This document shows positions 45,671-54,354 of a DNA stretch of 64,000 nt, in pieces. The first letter of the stretch is position 1; every line of letters begins with the position of its first letter. The stretch covers positions 1,841,501 to 1,905,500 of the forward strand of contig NZ_CP098511.1 in the NCBI RefSeq assembly GCF_026222555.1, read 5' to 3'. This DNA comes from Aquimarina sp. ERC-38. Lineage in GTDB: Bacteria; Bacteroidota; Bacteroidia; Flavobacteriales; Flavobacteriaceae. The notes beneath the pieces were generated by a model. That model was not told where the DNA came from. It saw only the letters and a list, made by a program, of their open reading frames with translations, and ran no database searches. A program made the translations under genes and the position numbers.

Positions 45671-47928
45671 TTGGCATAAATAAATACCGAGAAAATCAAA
45701 TCAAAGATTATGATTTAATTAAAATCGTGTGTAATTATTTTGATGGTATTAAAGATGAGGAAGTATCCGAAGCTGATTTAAGATTTCTAAAATATATCTC
45801 GAACACAGTAGGCATACCACATTTTTATGACCTACTTGAAAAATTCAATACTAAAACAAAAATAAATAATTTTGATTTAAATACACTTTCATCGATTATT
45901 TATGAAAGTACATTGAACTTGACTTCAACCAATAAGGTTCATAAATATCAAAAAGAGATACTAGAACTGTTCAAACCAAATCAATTAAATAGATTTTTTT
46001 TATCGGCTAGCACATCATTCGGTAAAACACACATCGTTTTCGAGATAATTCAAAAGATGGATTATGATAATGTAGTTTTAATATTTCCTACAATAGCATT
46101 ACTCTCTGAAAATCTACAACGACTTACATCTGAAGACAATTACAAATATTTTCTAGATAAATATTCCATTCATACATTGAGTGATATAGAAGATTTAGAA
46201 GACAAAAACTTATTCATTTACACACCAGAACGATATCTATCATTTATTGAAAAACGTGAAGAAGAAATAGATTTCGATTTTGCTTTTGTTGATGAGGTTT
46301 ACAAAATCGATAATGATTACATAATAGATGAGGAAGTAAGAGAAAATGAAAGAGATGTGGCTTATAGATTAGCCGTTTTCTACTCATTAAAAAAGGATGT
46401 TGACACATTACTTGCAGGACCCTATATAGATTTCTCAAGACCAAACGATAGTAATTACAATCGTTCATTTGATAGATTCTTAGAGGTAAATAACATTCAA
46501 TTAATTGACTACAATAATTACGAAATTGTAAATAAAACCTACAAAGACATTAAATCAAAAAAGAGTTATCATATAGATGATAATTTAGAAATCAGCTTTG
46601 AAAAAACATCAAAAAATGATAGACTCATTGAATTAGTACAAGCTATAAATAGCATCAATGAAAACACCATTATCTATTGCTTCTCTAGAAACTCAGTTGA
46701 ATCATACGCAAAAACCCTGATAGCTTCTAAAGTTTTGGATAATCATAATAGTGACGATTATTCAAGTTTTTTAAGTCACATATCTAATAACTTTAATAAA
46801 GAATGGACGCTAATTGAGGCACTTAAAAATGGGATAGGTATACATCATGGTTTAGTGCCAAAGTATATTCAAAAAGAAATTGTCTCATTATTTAATAGTG
46901 GATTAATCAAAGTACTAATTTCTACTACAACCATAACAGAAGGCGTTAATACATCAGCAAAAAATTTAATTGTTTTACATAGTAAAAAAGGAACTAAACC
47001 ACTCAAAAAGTTTGATGCTAAAAATATCGCTGGTAGAGCTGGCAGATTTTTGTATCATTATAGCGGAAGGGTAATTGTACTCAAAAATGATTTTATGAAG
47101 GCTATCAATGCGGAAGCTGAAGGTATTAAACATAAAAACTATGACTTGAATTCCCCAAAAGATGAAGTCGATTTATATTATACAGATGATGAGTATCTCA
47201 CAGACGATGATAGATTAAAAGTTGTTAATATAAGAAGTAAGCAGTTAGAAAGAAATATTCCTGACGAAGTCTTTCAATTATATAAAGTAGTAAGTCGTTT
47301 AGACAAAATCGAAATTTATGATAGTATCAAAAAATTAACGGATTTGGAAATAAGTGCAATTAAAAAGTTAATAAGATTTATAAATTTTAAAATGGATATT
47401 GACTATGATGGATTTCAAGTTGTGTTGAATATTATAGAGCCGATTGTAAAAAATCAAAAGCTCAAATTTCTAATTAAGTATAAGGGAGAATCTGGGCAAT
47501 ATTCAACTTTAACGCATTTAGTTCATTTTTACTTGACTGGTGGTTTTAGAGGCTCAATTAATTTCAAGCTCGGAAAAGGTAGCACTGTTGACAAAGCTAT
47601 CTCTGACACTTCTGAATTTGTTTATAACACTTTAAAATATCAAGTGGTAAAGTATTTAGGTGTGTTTAATATAATGTATAAATTTTATTGGTCTCAAGTT
47701 ACTCAACAACCAATGGAGGAAGTAAGCGGGCTTGATAGATTATTAACTAAGTTAGAATACAATGCATTTACTGAATCTGGTCGTATTGCGAGTGATTTTG
47801 GAGTGCCAACAGCAGTTGTGAATTTTTATGAGGATTCCGAAAATTCGGAAAACATAAGGAAATCATTTGATGATTATGAAATTGAGATATTCAACAGGGT
47901 GGAAAAAATAATAAAAGGAGAAAATTAA
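45637..47928 (+). CDS. hamB: Hachiman defence helicase HamB
   Basis: Superfamily 2 DNA helicase, partner of HamA. 763 residues. Walker A is SASTSFGKTH (K130), motif Ia LIFPTIALLSENLQR, motif II FAFVDEVYK (D219, E220), motif IV near IYCFSRNSVESYA, motif V STTTITEGVNTSAKNLIV, and motif VI NIAGRAGRF with the Arg finger. The AGRAGR form is of the Ski2/RecQ-like type reported for HamB. The start ATG at 45637 is inside hamA. 29 bases after the stop begins an IS1182-family remnant. Confidence 0.88.
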   Translation: MDRIKEASNVIIGINKYRENQIKDYDLIKIVCNYFDGIKDEEVSEADLRFLKYISNTVGIPHFYDLLEKFNTKTKINNFDLNTLSSIIYESTLNLTSTNKVHKYQKEILELFKPNQLNRFFLSASTSFGKTHIVFEIIQKMDYDNVVLIFPTIALLSENLQRLTSEDNYKYFLDKYSIHTLSDIEDLEDKNLFIYTPERYLSFIEKREEEIDFDFAFVDEVYKIDNDYIIDEEVRENERDVAYRLAVFYSLKKDVDTLLAGPYIDFSRPNDSNYNRSFDRFLEVNNIQLIDYNNYEIVNKTYKDIKSKKSYHIDDNLEISFEKTSKNDRLIELVQAINSINENTIIYCFSRNSVESYAKTLIASKVLDNHNSDDYSSFLSHISNNFNKEWTLIEALKNGIGIHHGLVPKYIQKEIVSLFNSGLIKVLISTTTITEGVNTSAKNLIVLHSKKGTKPLKKFDAKNIAGRAGRFLYHYSGRVIVLKNDFMKAINAEAEGIKHKNYDLNSPKDEVDLYYTDDEYLTDDDRLKVVNIRSKQLERNIPDEVFQLYKVVSRLDKIEIYDSIKKLTDLEISAIKKLIRFINFKMDIDYDGFQVVLNIIEPIVKNQKLKFLIKYKGESGQYSTLTHLVHFYLTGGFRGSINFKLGKGSTVDKAISDTSEFVYNTLKYQVVKYLGVFNIMYKFYWSQVTQQPMEEVSGLDRLLTKLEYNAFTESGRIASDFGVPTAVVNFYEDSENSENIRKSFDDYEIEIFNRVEKIIKGEN

Positions 47929-47956
47929 CACATAAACACTGGTGGCAACAACGGTG

Positions 47957-48240
47957 ACTGTTGCACAACTTTCTAAATAGAGTATCTTTAGTTATGCAAG
48001 GCAAGAAGAATTATCAGGAGAAGCTATTTCAGCAGTTTCAATTATCAAATTGTGATCCGGAATCCAATTTTTATCGTAGGCTTCACTCACTTTTAGATTT
48101 GAATTTTCTTTATAGAGAAACCAAAGTATTTTACGGCACCTCAGGTCAAAAGTGTATAGATCCCGTGGTGTTTTTTAAACTATGTTTGGTAGGATATTTA
48201 GAAAATCTCATAAGCGATCGAAAACTCATAGTGCATTACG
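47957..48240 (+). mobile_element. IS1182-family insertion sequence remnant
   Basis: Starts with ACTGTTGCACAACTTT, the terminal sequence typical of Bacteroidota IS1182 elements, then encodes from ATG 47993 the first about 80 residues of the transposase (MQGKKNYQEKLFQQFQLSN, YRRLHSLLDLNFLYRETK, YGTSGQKCIDPVVFFKLCLVGYLENLISDRKLI). The frame breaks off near 48240 and about 1 kb plus the right end are missing. The remaining bases join directly to the second half of a higB gene, so a deletion has removed both. Confidence 0.8.
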
Positions 48241-48390
48241 GATCTGAGAATTCCACCCTCTAACAGACTAGAAAAACTAACTGGAAAACTAAGCGGATTT
48301 TACAGCATAAGGATTAACAAACAATGGAGGATCATATTTCAATGGAATAATGGAAACGTAAAAGATGTTGAAATCATTGACTACCATTAA
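48241..48390 (+). pseudogene. higB: truncated HigB toxin
   Basis: An open stretch DLRIPPSNRLEKLTGKLSGF then YSIRINKQWRIIFQW and DVEIIDYH before TAA at 48388. This is the C-terminal half of a HigB/RelE-type toxin, including the RIPPSNRLE and SIRINKQWRIIF strands. The N-terminal half and start codon are gone, replaced by IS1182 sequence. Not expected to be made as an active toxin. The antitoxin gene follows 13 bases later. Confidence 0.85.
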
Positions 48391-48403
48391 AAAAGTAAAA
48401 GAA

Positions 48404-48706
48404 ATGGAAAAATTAGCAAATGTACATCCGGGAGAAATTTTAAACCTTGAATTTCTTAAGCCACTTAAGATTTCGGCGTATAGACTTTCAAAAGATCTAA
48501 AAATACCACAAACTAGGATTTCGGAAATTATAAAAGGTAGGCAAATAGTAACGGCAGATACTGCTCTCCATTTAAGCAAATATTTTGGAAATTTGGCTAA
48601 ATTCTGGCTTGGAATTCATGATGACTATGATATTGAAGAAGAGCAGGATAGAAAAAAACTAGAATTGGACAAAATCAAAAAATACGAAAATAAAAATGTT
48701 GCCTAA
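48404..48706 (+). CDS. higA: HigA-family antitoxin
   Basis: 100-residue HTH protein that in an intact module binds HigB and represses its own promoter. MEKLANVHPGEILNLEFLKPLKISAYRLSKDLKIPQTRISEIIKG is the standard HigA start with helix-turn-helix; a charged tail (EEEQDRKKLELDKIKKYENK) follows. ATG at 48404 gives the family N-terminus; an ATG at 48365 would run through the end of higB. Since higB is broken, this is an orphan antitoxin and its own promoter was probably lost too. Confidence 0.88.
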   Translation: MEKLANVHPGEILNLEFLKPLKISAYRLSKDLKIPQTRISEIIKGRQIVTADTALHLSKYFGNLAKFWLGIHDDYDIEEEQDRKKLELDKIKKYENKNVA

Positions 48707-48915
48707 AACTATATATAGCCGATTAGGCAATTAGTGTTCAATCAAAAGGTTGTTGCTTATTTACTAGGTTGCCAAATTTGAAATGTGGCATATTAGACTT
48801 ATAAAAAAGTATAATATGTTTATCTAGCTAAATAAAAAAAGAAGCAAAAGTGTTAATCATTTGTTCTACGATTTCTTATACCAACCGTTGCACGCAAACC
48901 AAAAAATCTATAAAA

Positions 48916-49347
48916 ATGCTATCCGAACTAATCATTGAGCCTTGCAGTAAAGAGAATGTAAAGAAAATTGTAGATGGAATTAATGAATACAACTTACATA
49001 AAGTTCCTGCACTATCCGATGTTTGGACACCGCTAGAATATGTTGTGAAAAATAAAAATGGAATTGAAATTGCAGGATTGTTATCGGGAATTAATTATTG
49101 GAATGGTTTGGAAATAAAAATTTTATGGGTAAAAGAAGGGTATCGAAAAAAAGGAGTTGGAACCCGGATTTTAAAATATGTGGAGAAAATAGCAAAGGAA
49201 AAAGGAGCAACTATTTCTATGCTTGATACATTTGATTTCCAGGCAGAAGGTTTTTATATGAAAAATGATTACTTACCCATCGGAGAAATAAAAAATTTTC
49301 CTAGTGGACATAGGAGAATATTCTTCTCTAAGAAATTGAATGAATAA
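48916..49347 (+). CDS. GNAT-family N-acetyltransferase
   Basis: About 143 residues from ATG 48916 (a GTG at 48850 is less likely because its extra 22 residues look non-protein). The acetyl-CoA site is VKEGYRKKGVGTRILKYVEKIAKEKGA (R/Q-x-x-G-x-G/A pattern), and LDTFDFQAEGFYMKNDYLPIGEI is the usual ending helix-strand. Substrate unknown. It stands alone at the edge of the decay island. Confidence 0.85.
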   Translation: MLSELIIEPCSKENVKKIVDGINEYNLHKVPALSDVWTPLEYVVKNKNGIEIAGLLSGINYWNGLEIKILWVKEGYRKKGVGTRILKYVEKIAKEKGATISMLDTFDFQAEGFYMKNDYLPIGEIKNFPSGHRRIFFSKKLNE

Positions 49348-49455
49348 AATTCAAACAAAAACAAAATCCTATAAACGGATAAATTCATATATTTTGCTTA
49401 CTTCAATTCAATTTACGTATTTGGCTATGTATAAGCTTTAAAATACTAGTATCTT

Positions 49456-50721
49456 ATGATTAAACTTAGACCGTTTATAGTTGTTATTTTACTATTAGGG
49501 ATTGCTTCATGTATACAAAAGGAAAAAGATCAGGTACCTAAAAATACTAATACAACAAAACCCAATCAAGGAATTCAGATTGGGCAGTTCGATAGTTTAT
49601 ACTCGAAGATTCTAAATCAAGAAAGAAAGCTCATTATCTACCTTCCGGAAAGTTTTAAAGATCTTAGCAAAAAAAGAGAAAAGTACCCTGTAGTTTATCT
49701 GTTAGATGGTAGTTATAATTTTATTTTACTTGTTGGTATGCTTAAACAGTATAGCGAAAAGAACGAGAAAATCCTTCCAGAAATGATTGTGGTAGGCATT
49801 GAGAATATTGATTTTAAAAGCAGAAGGATGGATTTTTCTCCAACTACAAACGGTAATCCTAAGGAATTCGGAGGAGGAGAAAAATTCTTAAGTTTTTTAG
49901 AAAAAGAATTGTTTCCGTATATAGAAAAGAACTATGCAGGATCTGGCAATAGAACAATAATCGGTCATTCCTTTGGAGGTTTGGTGGTGATGAATGCGCT
50001 TACTAATCATTCCGAAATGTTTACTAATTATTTGATGATCGATGGTAGTCTTTATTTTGATGATGAGTTATTTTTAAAAAATTCGGAATACAGTTTAAAA
50101 GGAAAAGATTTAAAAGATAAAAACCTTTATATCGGAATTGCAAATACTGCTACCTATGGAAGTAGTCTCCAAAGTGTCAGAAAGGATACCATAGGAGCCA
50201 ACAGGTATGTAAGGCACTCATTAGAGCTTGTAAACCAAATAAATAAAATGAACACGAACCTGAATATGAAATGTAAGTACTATAAAAATGATACACATGG
50301 AAGCAGTGCATTTTTATCACAACTTGACGGATTACGGTTTTTTTACTCCTGGTTTGAATTTAAAAAAGAGCAAAAGTACCGTCACAAATATTTTGTTCCC
50401 AAAACGCAAGATGAACGATTTGCCAATTTAACTAAATCACATTACGATAATGTATCAAAGAAATTAGGTTATACCTTTAAACCTGAAAGAGATTGGTTAA
50501 GTAAGTATGCTTATTCTCTAAATAGTTTTCAAAATCAACCGGAACAAGCAATAGAAACCTATAAACTGAACATTAATTACTATCCTAAAACCTCAAAGGT
50601 ATACGAGGACTTAGCAGACTTTTATCTTCTATTAAAAGATACGGCAAATGCTGCTTTATATAACCATAAAGCACTTAATATTAAAAATAATACATCAACT
50701 GATGAGATGGTCATTGAATAA
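49456..50721 (+). CDS. esterase-family lipoprotein with C-terminal TPR
   Basis: 421 residues. Lipoprotein signal IVVILLLGIASC (Cys19), so anchored to a membrane. The alpha/beta-hydrolase part is of the Esterase D/IroE group: IYLPESFKDL, YPVVYLLDGSYNF, and the nucleophile elbow GHSFGG with Ser172; the catalytic His is likely in NDTHGSSAF. The last 80 residues look like TPR units (PEQAIETYKLNINYYPKTSKVYEDLADFYLLLKD). Similar proteins hydrolyse siderophore or other esters; the substrate here is unknown. Confidence 0.8.
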   Translation: MIKLRPFIVVILLLGIASCIQKEKDQVPKNTNTTKPNQGIQIGQFDSLYSKILNQERKLIIYLPESFKDLSKKREKYPVVYLLDGSYNFILLVGMLKQYSEKNEKILPEMIVVGIENIDFKSRRMDFSPTTNGNPKEFGGGEKFLSFLEKELFPYIEKNYAGSGNRTIIGHSFGGLVVMNALTNHSEMFTNYLMIDGSLYFDDELFLKNSEYSLKGKDLKDKNLYIGIANTATYGSSLQSVRKDTIGANRYVRHSLELVNQINKMNTNLNMKCKYYKNDTHGSSAFLSQLDGLRFFYSWFEFKKEQKYRHKYFVPKTQDERFANLTKSHYDNVSKKLGYTFKPERDWLSKYAYSLNSFQNQPEQAIETYKLNINYYPKTSKVYEDLADFYLLLKDTANAALYNHKALNIKNNTSTDEMVIE

Positions 50722-50782
50722 AATGAAAAAATCTAAATTAATCTCTTATTCTTAACATAATTAATATTGATAAACCTTAGAA

Positions 50783-51544
50783 ATGTATTGTAAAAACTGT
50801 GACCATTTACTTCATGACAATTTTTGCGCACGTTGCGGACAAAATGCAAAAGTAGATAGGCTAAATTTTCCAAGTTTTCTAACTGAAATTTCAGATAGTA
50901 TTTTTCAGTTAAATCGTGGATTCCTTTACACAATAAAAGAGTTATTTACCAGGCCAGGTCATACAATTCGAGATTTTATACAAGGTAAACGAAAAAATCA
51001 TTTTAAACCTATTGCTTTTGTACTAACACTATCCACAATTTATTTTTTTGTTTCTCAAATATTTGATAATTCTACGTTAATTGATGATTTTATTACCGGA
51101 TATTCTGATGGTGGGGATGAGCATAGATTGAAAGCCAGCTCGTCATCAATTCTAAACTGGTTGTCTAATAATTACGCTTACACTACTTTACTCTTACTAC
51201 CCCTCTTTTCTTTGGCCAGCTTTATCTCCTTTAACGGATTTGGACAAAATTACCTTGAACATATGGTAATTAACTCTTACATAACCGGTCAGCAAGCAAT
51301 TTTCTATTCTCTTTTTATGATTATGGGGGTAATCATAAAGAATGAAGATATTACGGTATTATTGGCTGTTATAACTTGTTTTCTGTTTAATTGTTGGGCT
51401 TTTTCTCAATTCTATTTAGATAAAAAAAGAATAAAAGTAATTTCCAGACTTATCATAAGCTATTTCCTTTATATATTTTTTATATCTGTTTTTCTAATTG
51501 TATTAACCTTTGGTTTGATTAAAAATAATAGAAATCGGTTTTGA
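50783..51544 (+). CDS. DUF3667-type zinc-ribbon membrane protein
   Basis: 253 residues. N-terminal zinc ribbon with C3, C6, C15 and C18, then IRDFIQGKRKNHFKPIAFVLTLSTIYFFV, the DUF3667 signature, and about four to five membrane segments. It is a paralogue of the protein at 5-670, with identical cysteine spacing. Function unknown. ATG at 50783 is firm because Cys3 follows at once. Confidence 0.8.
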   Translation: MYCKNCDHLLHDNFCARCGQNAKVDRLNFPSFLTEISDSIFQLNRGFLYTIKELFTRPGHTIRDFIQGKRKNHFKPIAFVLTLSTIYFFVSQIFDNSTLIDDFITGYSDGGDEHRLKASSSSILNWLSNNYAYTTLLLLPLFSLASFISFNGFGQNYLEHMVINSYITGQQAIFYSLFMIMGVIIKNEDITVLLAVITCFLFNCWAFSQFYLDKKRIKVISRLIISYFLYIFFISVFLIVLTFGLIKNNRNRF

Positions 51545-51669
51545 ATTTTCTTTTCAGAGAGTTAGAATCATACTGATAGTAATCACAAATAGTTATGTAT
51601 TCTTATTTAAGTTTAAATATCCTTATAGATTTTATTATTTACTAATTTAGTTTCTTTAATCATATACAA

Positions 51670-52227
51670 ATGATCTTTAAAAACTTCCTGTTTAAACCGA
51701 AGATGAACGCAAAAGAAAAACAGCTTAAGTTTATCAAAGAGTACTTAAAACCAAAACTAAAAGAAAACGGATTTCGAACTTCGGGAAATACCTGGTGGAA
51801 GCTTTATAAAGATTTCTTTATCCTGATAAATCTACAAAACTCACTATATAATAGAAAAGATAAATTAAGTTTTTGCTTTAATATTGGCGTGGGATTAACT
51901 AAAAAGATGAAAGATCCTGTAAGGAAAAAACCAATTTATTCCGACCTTACTACTTATTTAAGGGAACCTTCATATTTGTCTGATTCCAGAATAGAACATA
52001 AATATCGAAAGGACGGTTGGCTTGGATATTTGATGACTAATAAAACGGATTTAGAAGATTTTACAAATGAATTATCAATTGATTTTGAAAAGGAAATTTT
52101 ACCTAAATTGGACGAACTTACTTCCATAGAAAACTGTTTAAAATTTTACGAGAAGTTTAATTTTTGGGGAAATGTACTGCAAACACAGGTTGAAGATTTT
52201 AAAATAGCATATAAAAAAAGTCGGTAG
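51670..52227 (+). CDS. DUF4304 domain protein
   Basis: 185 residues, soluble. KEKQLKFIKEYLKPKLKENGFRTSGNTWWKLYKDFFILINLQNS followed by LSFCFNIGVGL is the DUF4304 pattern. Function unknown; such genes are often found near toxin and immunity genes. ATG at 51670 is used; an ATG at 51703 is an alternative. Its last third is duplicated at 53819-53998 as a broken copy. Confidence 0.75.
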   Translation: MIFKNFLFKPKMNAKEKQLKFIKEYLKPKLKENGFRTSGNTWWKLYKDFFILINLQNSLYNRKDKLSFCFNIGVGLTKKMKDPVRKKPIYSDLTTYLREPSYLSDSRIEHKYRKDGWLGYLMTNKTDLEDFTNELSIDFEKEILPKLDELTSIENCLKFYEKFNFWGNVLQTQVEDFKIAYKKSR

Positions 52228-52357
52228 GTAGTAACAAGAAAGAAGTAATAACAACGGTGTGTTTTTAAAATTTGACGAAACAATTTATCTATACATTAAA
52301 AGATTTTAGATAATATACGGTACATGCTTCTACTTAAAATTTTTGTTTATTTACAAC

Positions 52358-53215
52358 ATGAAATTGACCTATCAGGATGCTGTCGAGGAGAGTTCGTTTA
52401 TTCTTACAAACTTTAACTGTAACCCGGCACAACAACTTTTGCAGGATAAAGGGTATTACAAAATACTTTGGGCAAAAGAAAAGGATTGCTCCTTATTAGT
52501 TGATGGTTACAAGGTTCACCTGGAGCATAATCAAGTACTTTTTAGTACGACTTTACATGTGCTGGAAATACCTAAAGAATCCGGGATGACAGCAATTGTA
52601 TTTAATCGGGAGTTTTATTGTATCAGGGATCACGATCATGAGGTTTCTTGTAACGGAATGCTCTTTTTTGGGTCTTCACAACCTCCGATTATTACCTTAA
52701 ATAAAAAAGATGTAAAAAGTTTTGAAGCTATGTTTCTGGTTTTTCACGAAGAATTTGAAACCAGGGATCGAATCCAGGGAGAAATGTTGCGTGTAGTGCT
52801 TAAGCGTTTACTGATTAAATCTACCAGATTGGTCAAAGAAATGAAAGGTATCACAGAAATGCCAGGATCACAAATGGAAATTATGCGTAAATTTCACGTG
52901 CTGATTGAAGAACATTTCAGAGAAAAACATCAGATAGCAGATTATGCAGACATGTTGTTTAAATCCCCTAAAACACTTTCTAATATTTTTTATAAAGCGG
53001 GTTATCCTTCTCCTCTGGCGATTATTAATGAACGTATTATCCTGGAAGCAAAACGCTTATTATTATATTCGGAAAAAACCGCAGAACAGATTTCTTTTGA
53101 ATTAGGATACAAAGAAGGGGCTCATTTTTCAAAATTTTTTAAATCCCATTGTGGAATCCCACCGGCAGCATTCAGGGCAGAACATAAACTTCAACAAAAA
53201 ACCGTCCAAACATAG
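52358..53215 (+). CDS. AraC-family transcriptional regulator
   Basis: About 285 residues from ATG 52358. The N-terminal cupin-like sensor (KLTYQDAVEESSFILTNF ... KVHLEHNQVLFSTTLHVLEI) is followed by the two-helix-turn-helix AraC domain (FREKHQIADYADMLFKSPKTLSNIFYKAGYPSPLAIINERIILEAKRLL and TAEQISFELGYKEGAHFSKFFKSHCGIPPAAFR). The ligand and targets are unknown; the converging cupredoxin-like gene is not an obvious target. The terminator hairpin begins within the last codons. Confidence 0.92.
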   Translation: MKLTYQDAVEESSFILTNFNCNPAQQLLQDKGYYKILWAKEKDCSLLVDGYKVHLEHNQVLFSTTLHVLEIPKESGMTAIVFNREFYCIRDHDHEVSCNGMLFFGSSQPPIITLNKKDVKSFEAMFLVFHEEFETRDRIQGEMLRVVLKRLLIKSTRLVKEMKGITEMPGSQMEIMRKFHVLIEEHFREKHQIADYADMLFKSPKTLSNIFYKAGYPSPLAIINERIILEAKRLLLYSEKTAEQISFELGYKEGAHFSKFFKSHCGIPPAAFRAEHKLQQKTVQT

Positions 53216-53230
53216 TTTGAACGGTTTTTT
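53196..53230. terminator. bidirectional terminator overlapping the araC-type stop codon
   Basis: CCGTCCAAAC-ATA-GTTTGAACGG with an A-run before and TTTTTT after. One C-A mismatch in the stem. The TAG stop at 53213-53215 is in the loop and stem, so the hairpin is partly coding. It serves the converging gene at 53279 as well. Confidence 0.8.
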
Positions 53231-53278
53231 GTTATGGAAGCTGTTTAAACCACTTCATTTAAATAAATTCAGGTATCC

Positions 53279-53644
53279 CTATTCAACTACCAATGTATAT
53301 TCAGGTGTTGGATTCAAAGGACAAAAGTACACGTATTCACCTTTAGTCAATGTTACTTCGTTTGTCTTTGAAGTACTATTGGTTTTTACTGGAGAAGTTA
53401 CATAGGCAGCCTTAATATGATGTGCTGGATCTGTCTTTCCCTTTGGAGCTAGTACAAAACCTACCTCACGATCTACGTCCTTATTTTCAATTTCAAAAAC
53501 ATAAGTACCTTCAGAAAGTTTTACGGTTTTTTGTACAAATTCACCTTCGGTCTGTTGTAATAAAACTGTTTTTACTTCTTTTTTCTGTGCAGAAACATTC
53601 AGGGCTACCATTGATACAAATGCAATTACTAAAAACTTTTTCAT
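53279..53644 (-). CDS. secreted cupredoxin-like protein
   Basis: 121 residues with a signal peptide (MKKFLVIAFVSMVALNVSAQ). The mature beta-sandwich reads GEFVQKTVKLSEGTYVFEIENKDVDREVGFVLAP and ends GEYVYFCPLNPTPEYTLVVE, like small periplasmic cupredoxins; the Cys in FCPLNPT and the upstream His pair (DPAHHIKAAYV) could bind copper, but the typical second His/Met after the Cys is not clear. Has a near-perfect promoter upstream. Function (copper or stress protein) is inference. Confidence 0.65.
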   Translation of the reverse strand: MKKFLVIAFVSMVALNVSAQKKEVKTVLLQQTEGEFVQKTVKLSEGTYVFEIENKDVDREVGFVLAPKGKTDPAHHIKAAYVTSPVKTNSTSKTNEVTLTKGEYVYFCPLNPTPEYTLVVE

Positions 53645-53693
53645 TTTCTCTTTATTTAGATTATAAAATTATGTATGGTTCCTAAGAACAATG

Positions 53694-53722
53694 CAAAGAT
53701 AAGAGGGCATATAAGGATACAA
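53694..53722 (-). promoter_or_regulatory. promoter TTG-N18-TATCTTTG
   Basis: On the minus strand TTG (53720-53722), an 18-base spacer and TATCTTTG (53694-53701). It matches the flavobacterial consensus exactly and lies 50 bases before the ATG of the cupredoxin-like gene. Confidence 0.75.
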
Positions 53723-53818
53723 CCTGTACTATTTTCCTCTTTGTTTGTATATAATTCCTGTTTTATAATAATGGGTAGAAATTAGTAACTACATTTAAGA
53801 GTAGCACGTAAATACTAG

Positions 53819-53998
53819 CAAGACGGTTGGCTTAAACATTTAATGACTAATAAAACGGATTTAGAAGATTTTACAAATGAATTATCAATTGATTTTGAAA
53901 AAGAAATTTTACCTAAATTAAATGAGCTTACTTCCATAGAAAATTGTTTAAAATTCTACGAAAAGTTTAATTTTTGGGGAAGTGTACTGCAAATTTAG
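53819..53998 (+). pseudogene. broken partial duplicate of the DUF4304 gene
   Basis: Nearly the same DNA as 52012-52200, in the same direction, with about 20 base differences over 200 bases. It codes for the last third only (GWLKHLMTNKTDLEDFTNEL..) and stops at TAG 53996. No start codon region. Similarity continues past the stop to about 54038. Confidence 0.85.
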
Positions 53999-54051
53999 TT
54001 GAGAAACTAAAAATAGATATAAAAAAGCAGTAGGTAGTCGTTTAAGGAAAT

Positions 54052-54354
54052 TTATTCCTTTCTATAAAAAATAACTCCAACTCTTTCAATATGTTCCATC
54101 AAGTCCGGGTTTTCTATCTTTTGGTAAATAGATAAGTCAATTTGGTAGGGTAGGAGCAAATCATCTAGTTCCGTCTCAATTTTAAAAAGCTGGAATAGGG
54201 TAAGGGTATCTCCTTTTAGCGTAAGGTCAATATCAGAGCCATTACGGTGATTGCCTTTAGCACGGGAACCATAAAGAATAGCTTCTTCTATTTCAGGATG
54301 TATGCGTAGAATTGAATTGATGGCTACAATATGTTTTTCTTTAAGTCCGTACAT
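54052..54354 (-). CDS. MNT-type minimal nucleotidyltransferase antitoxin
   Basis: 100 residues of the polymerase-beta nucleotidyltransferase fold: LYGSRAKGNHRNGSDIDL has the GS (29-30) and DxD (41, 43) motifs. In HEPN/MNT modules the MNT partner inactivates the toxin by adding AMP to a tyrosine. Its ATG overlaps the HEPN stop codon by 1 base, so both are one operon. Firm. Confidence 0.88.
   Translation of the reverse strand: MYGLKEKHIVAINSILRIHPEIEEAILYGSRAKGNHRNGSDIDLTLKGDTLTLFQLFKIETELDDLLLPYQIDLSIYQKIENPDLMEHIERVGVIFYRKE

Noticed and set aside
47941..47954. Second full copy of the hairpin element after hamB
   Set aside because: Only the first arm-like bases remain before the IS1182 end; not enough to call a repeat feature.
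53422..53685. Plus-strand frame opposite the cupredoxin-like gene
   Set aside because: Antisense shadow of a gene with signal peptide and promoter on the other strand.
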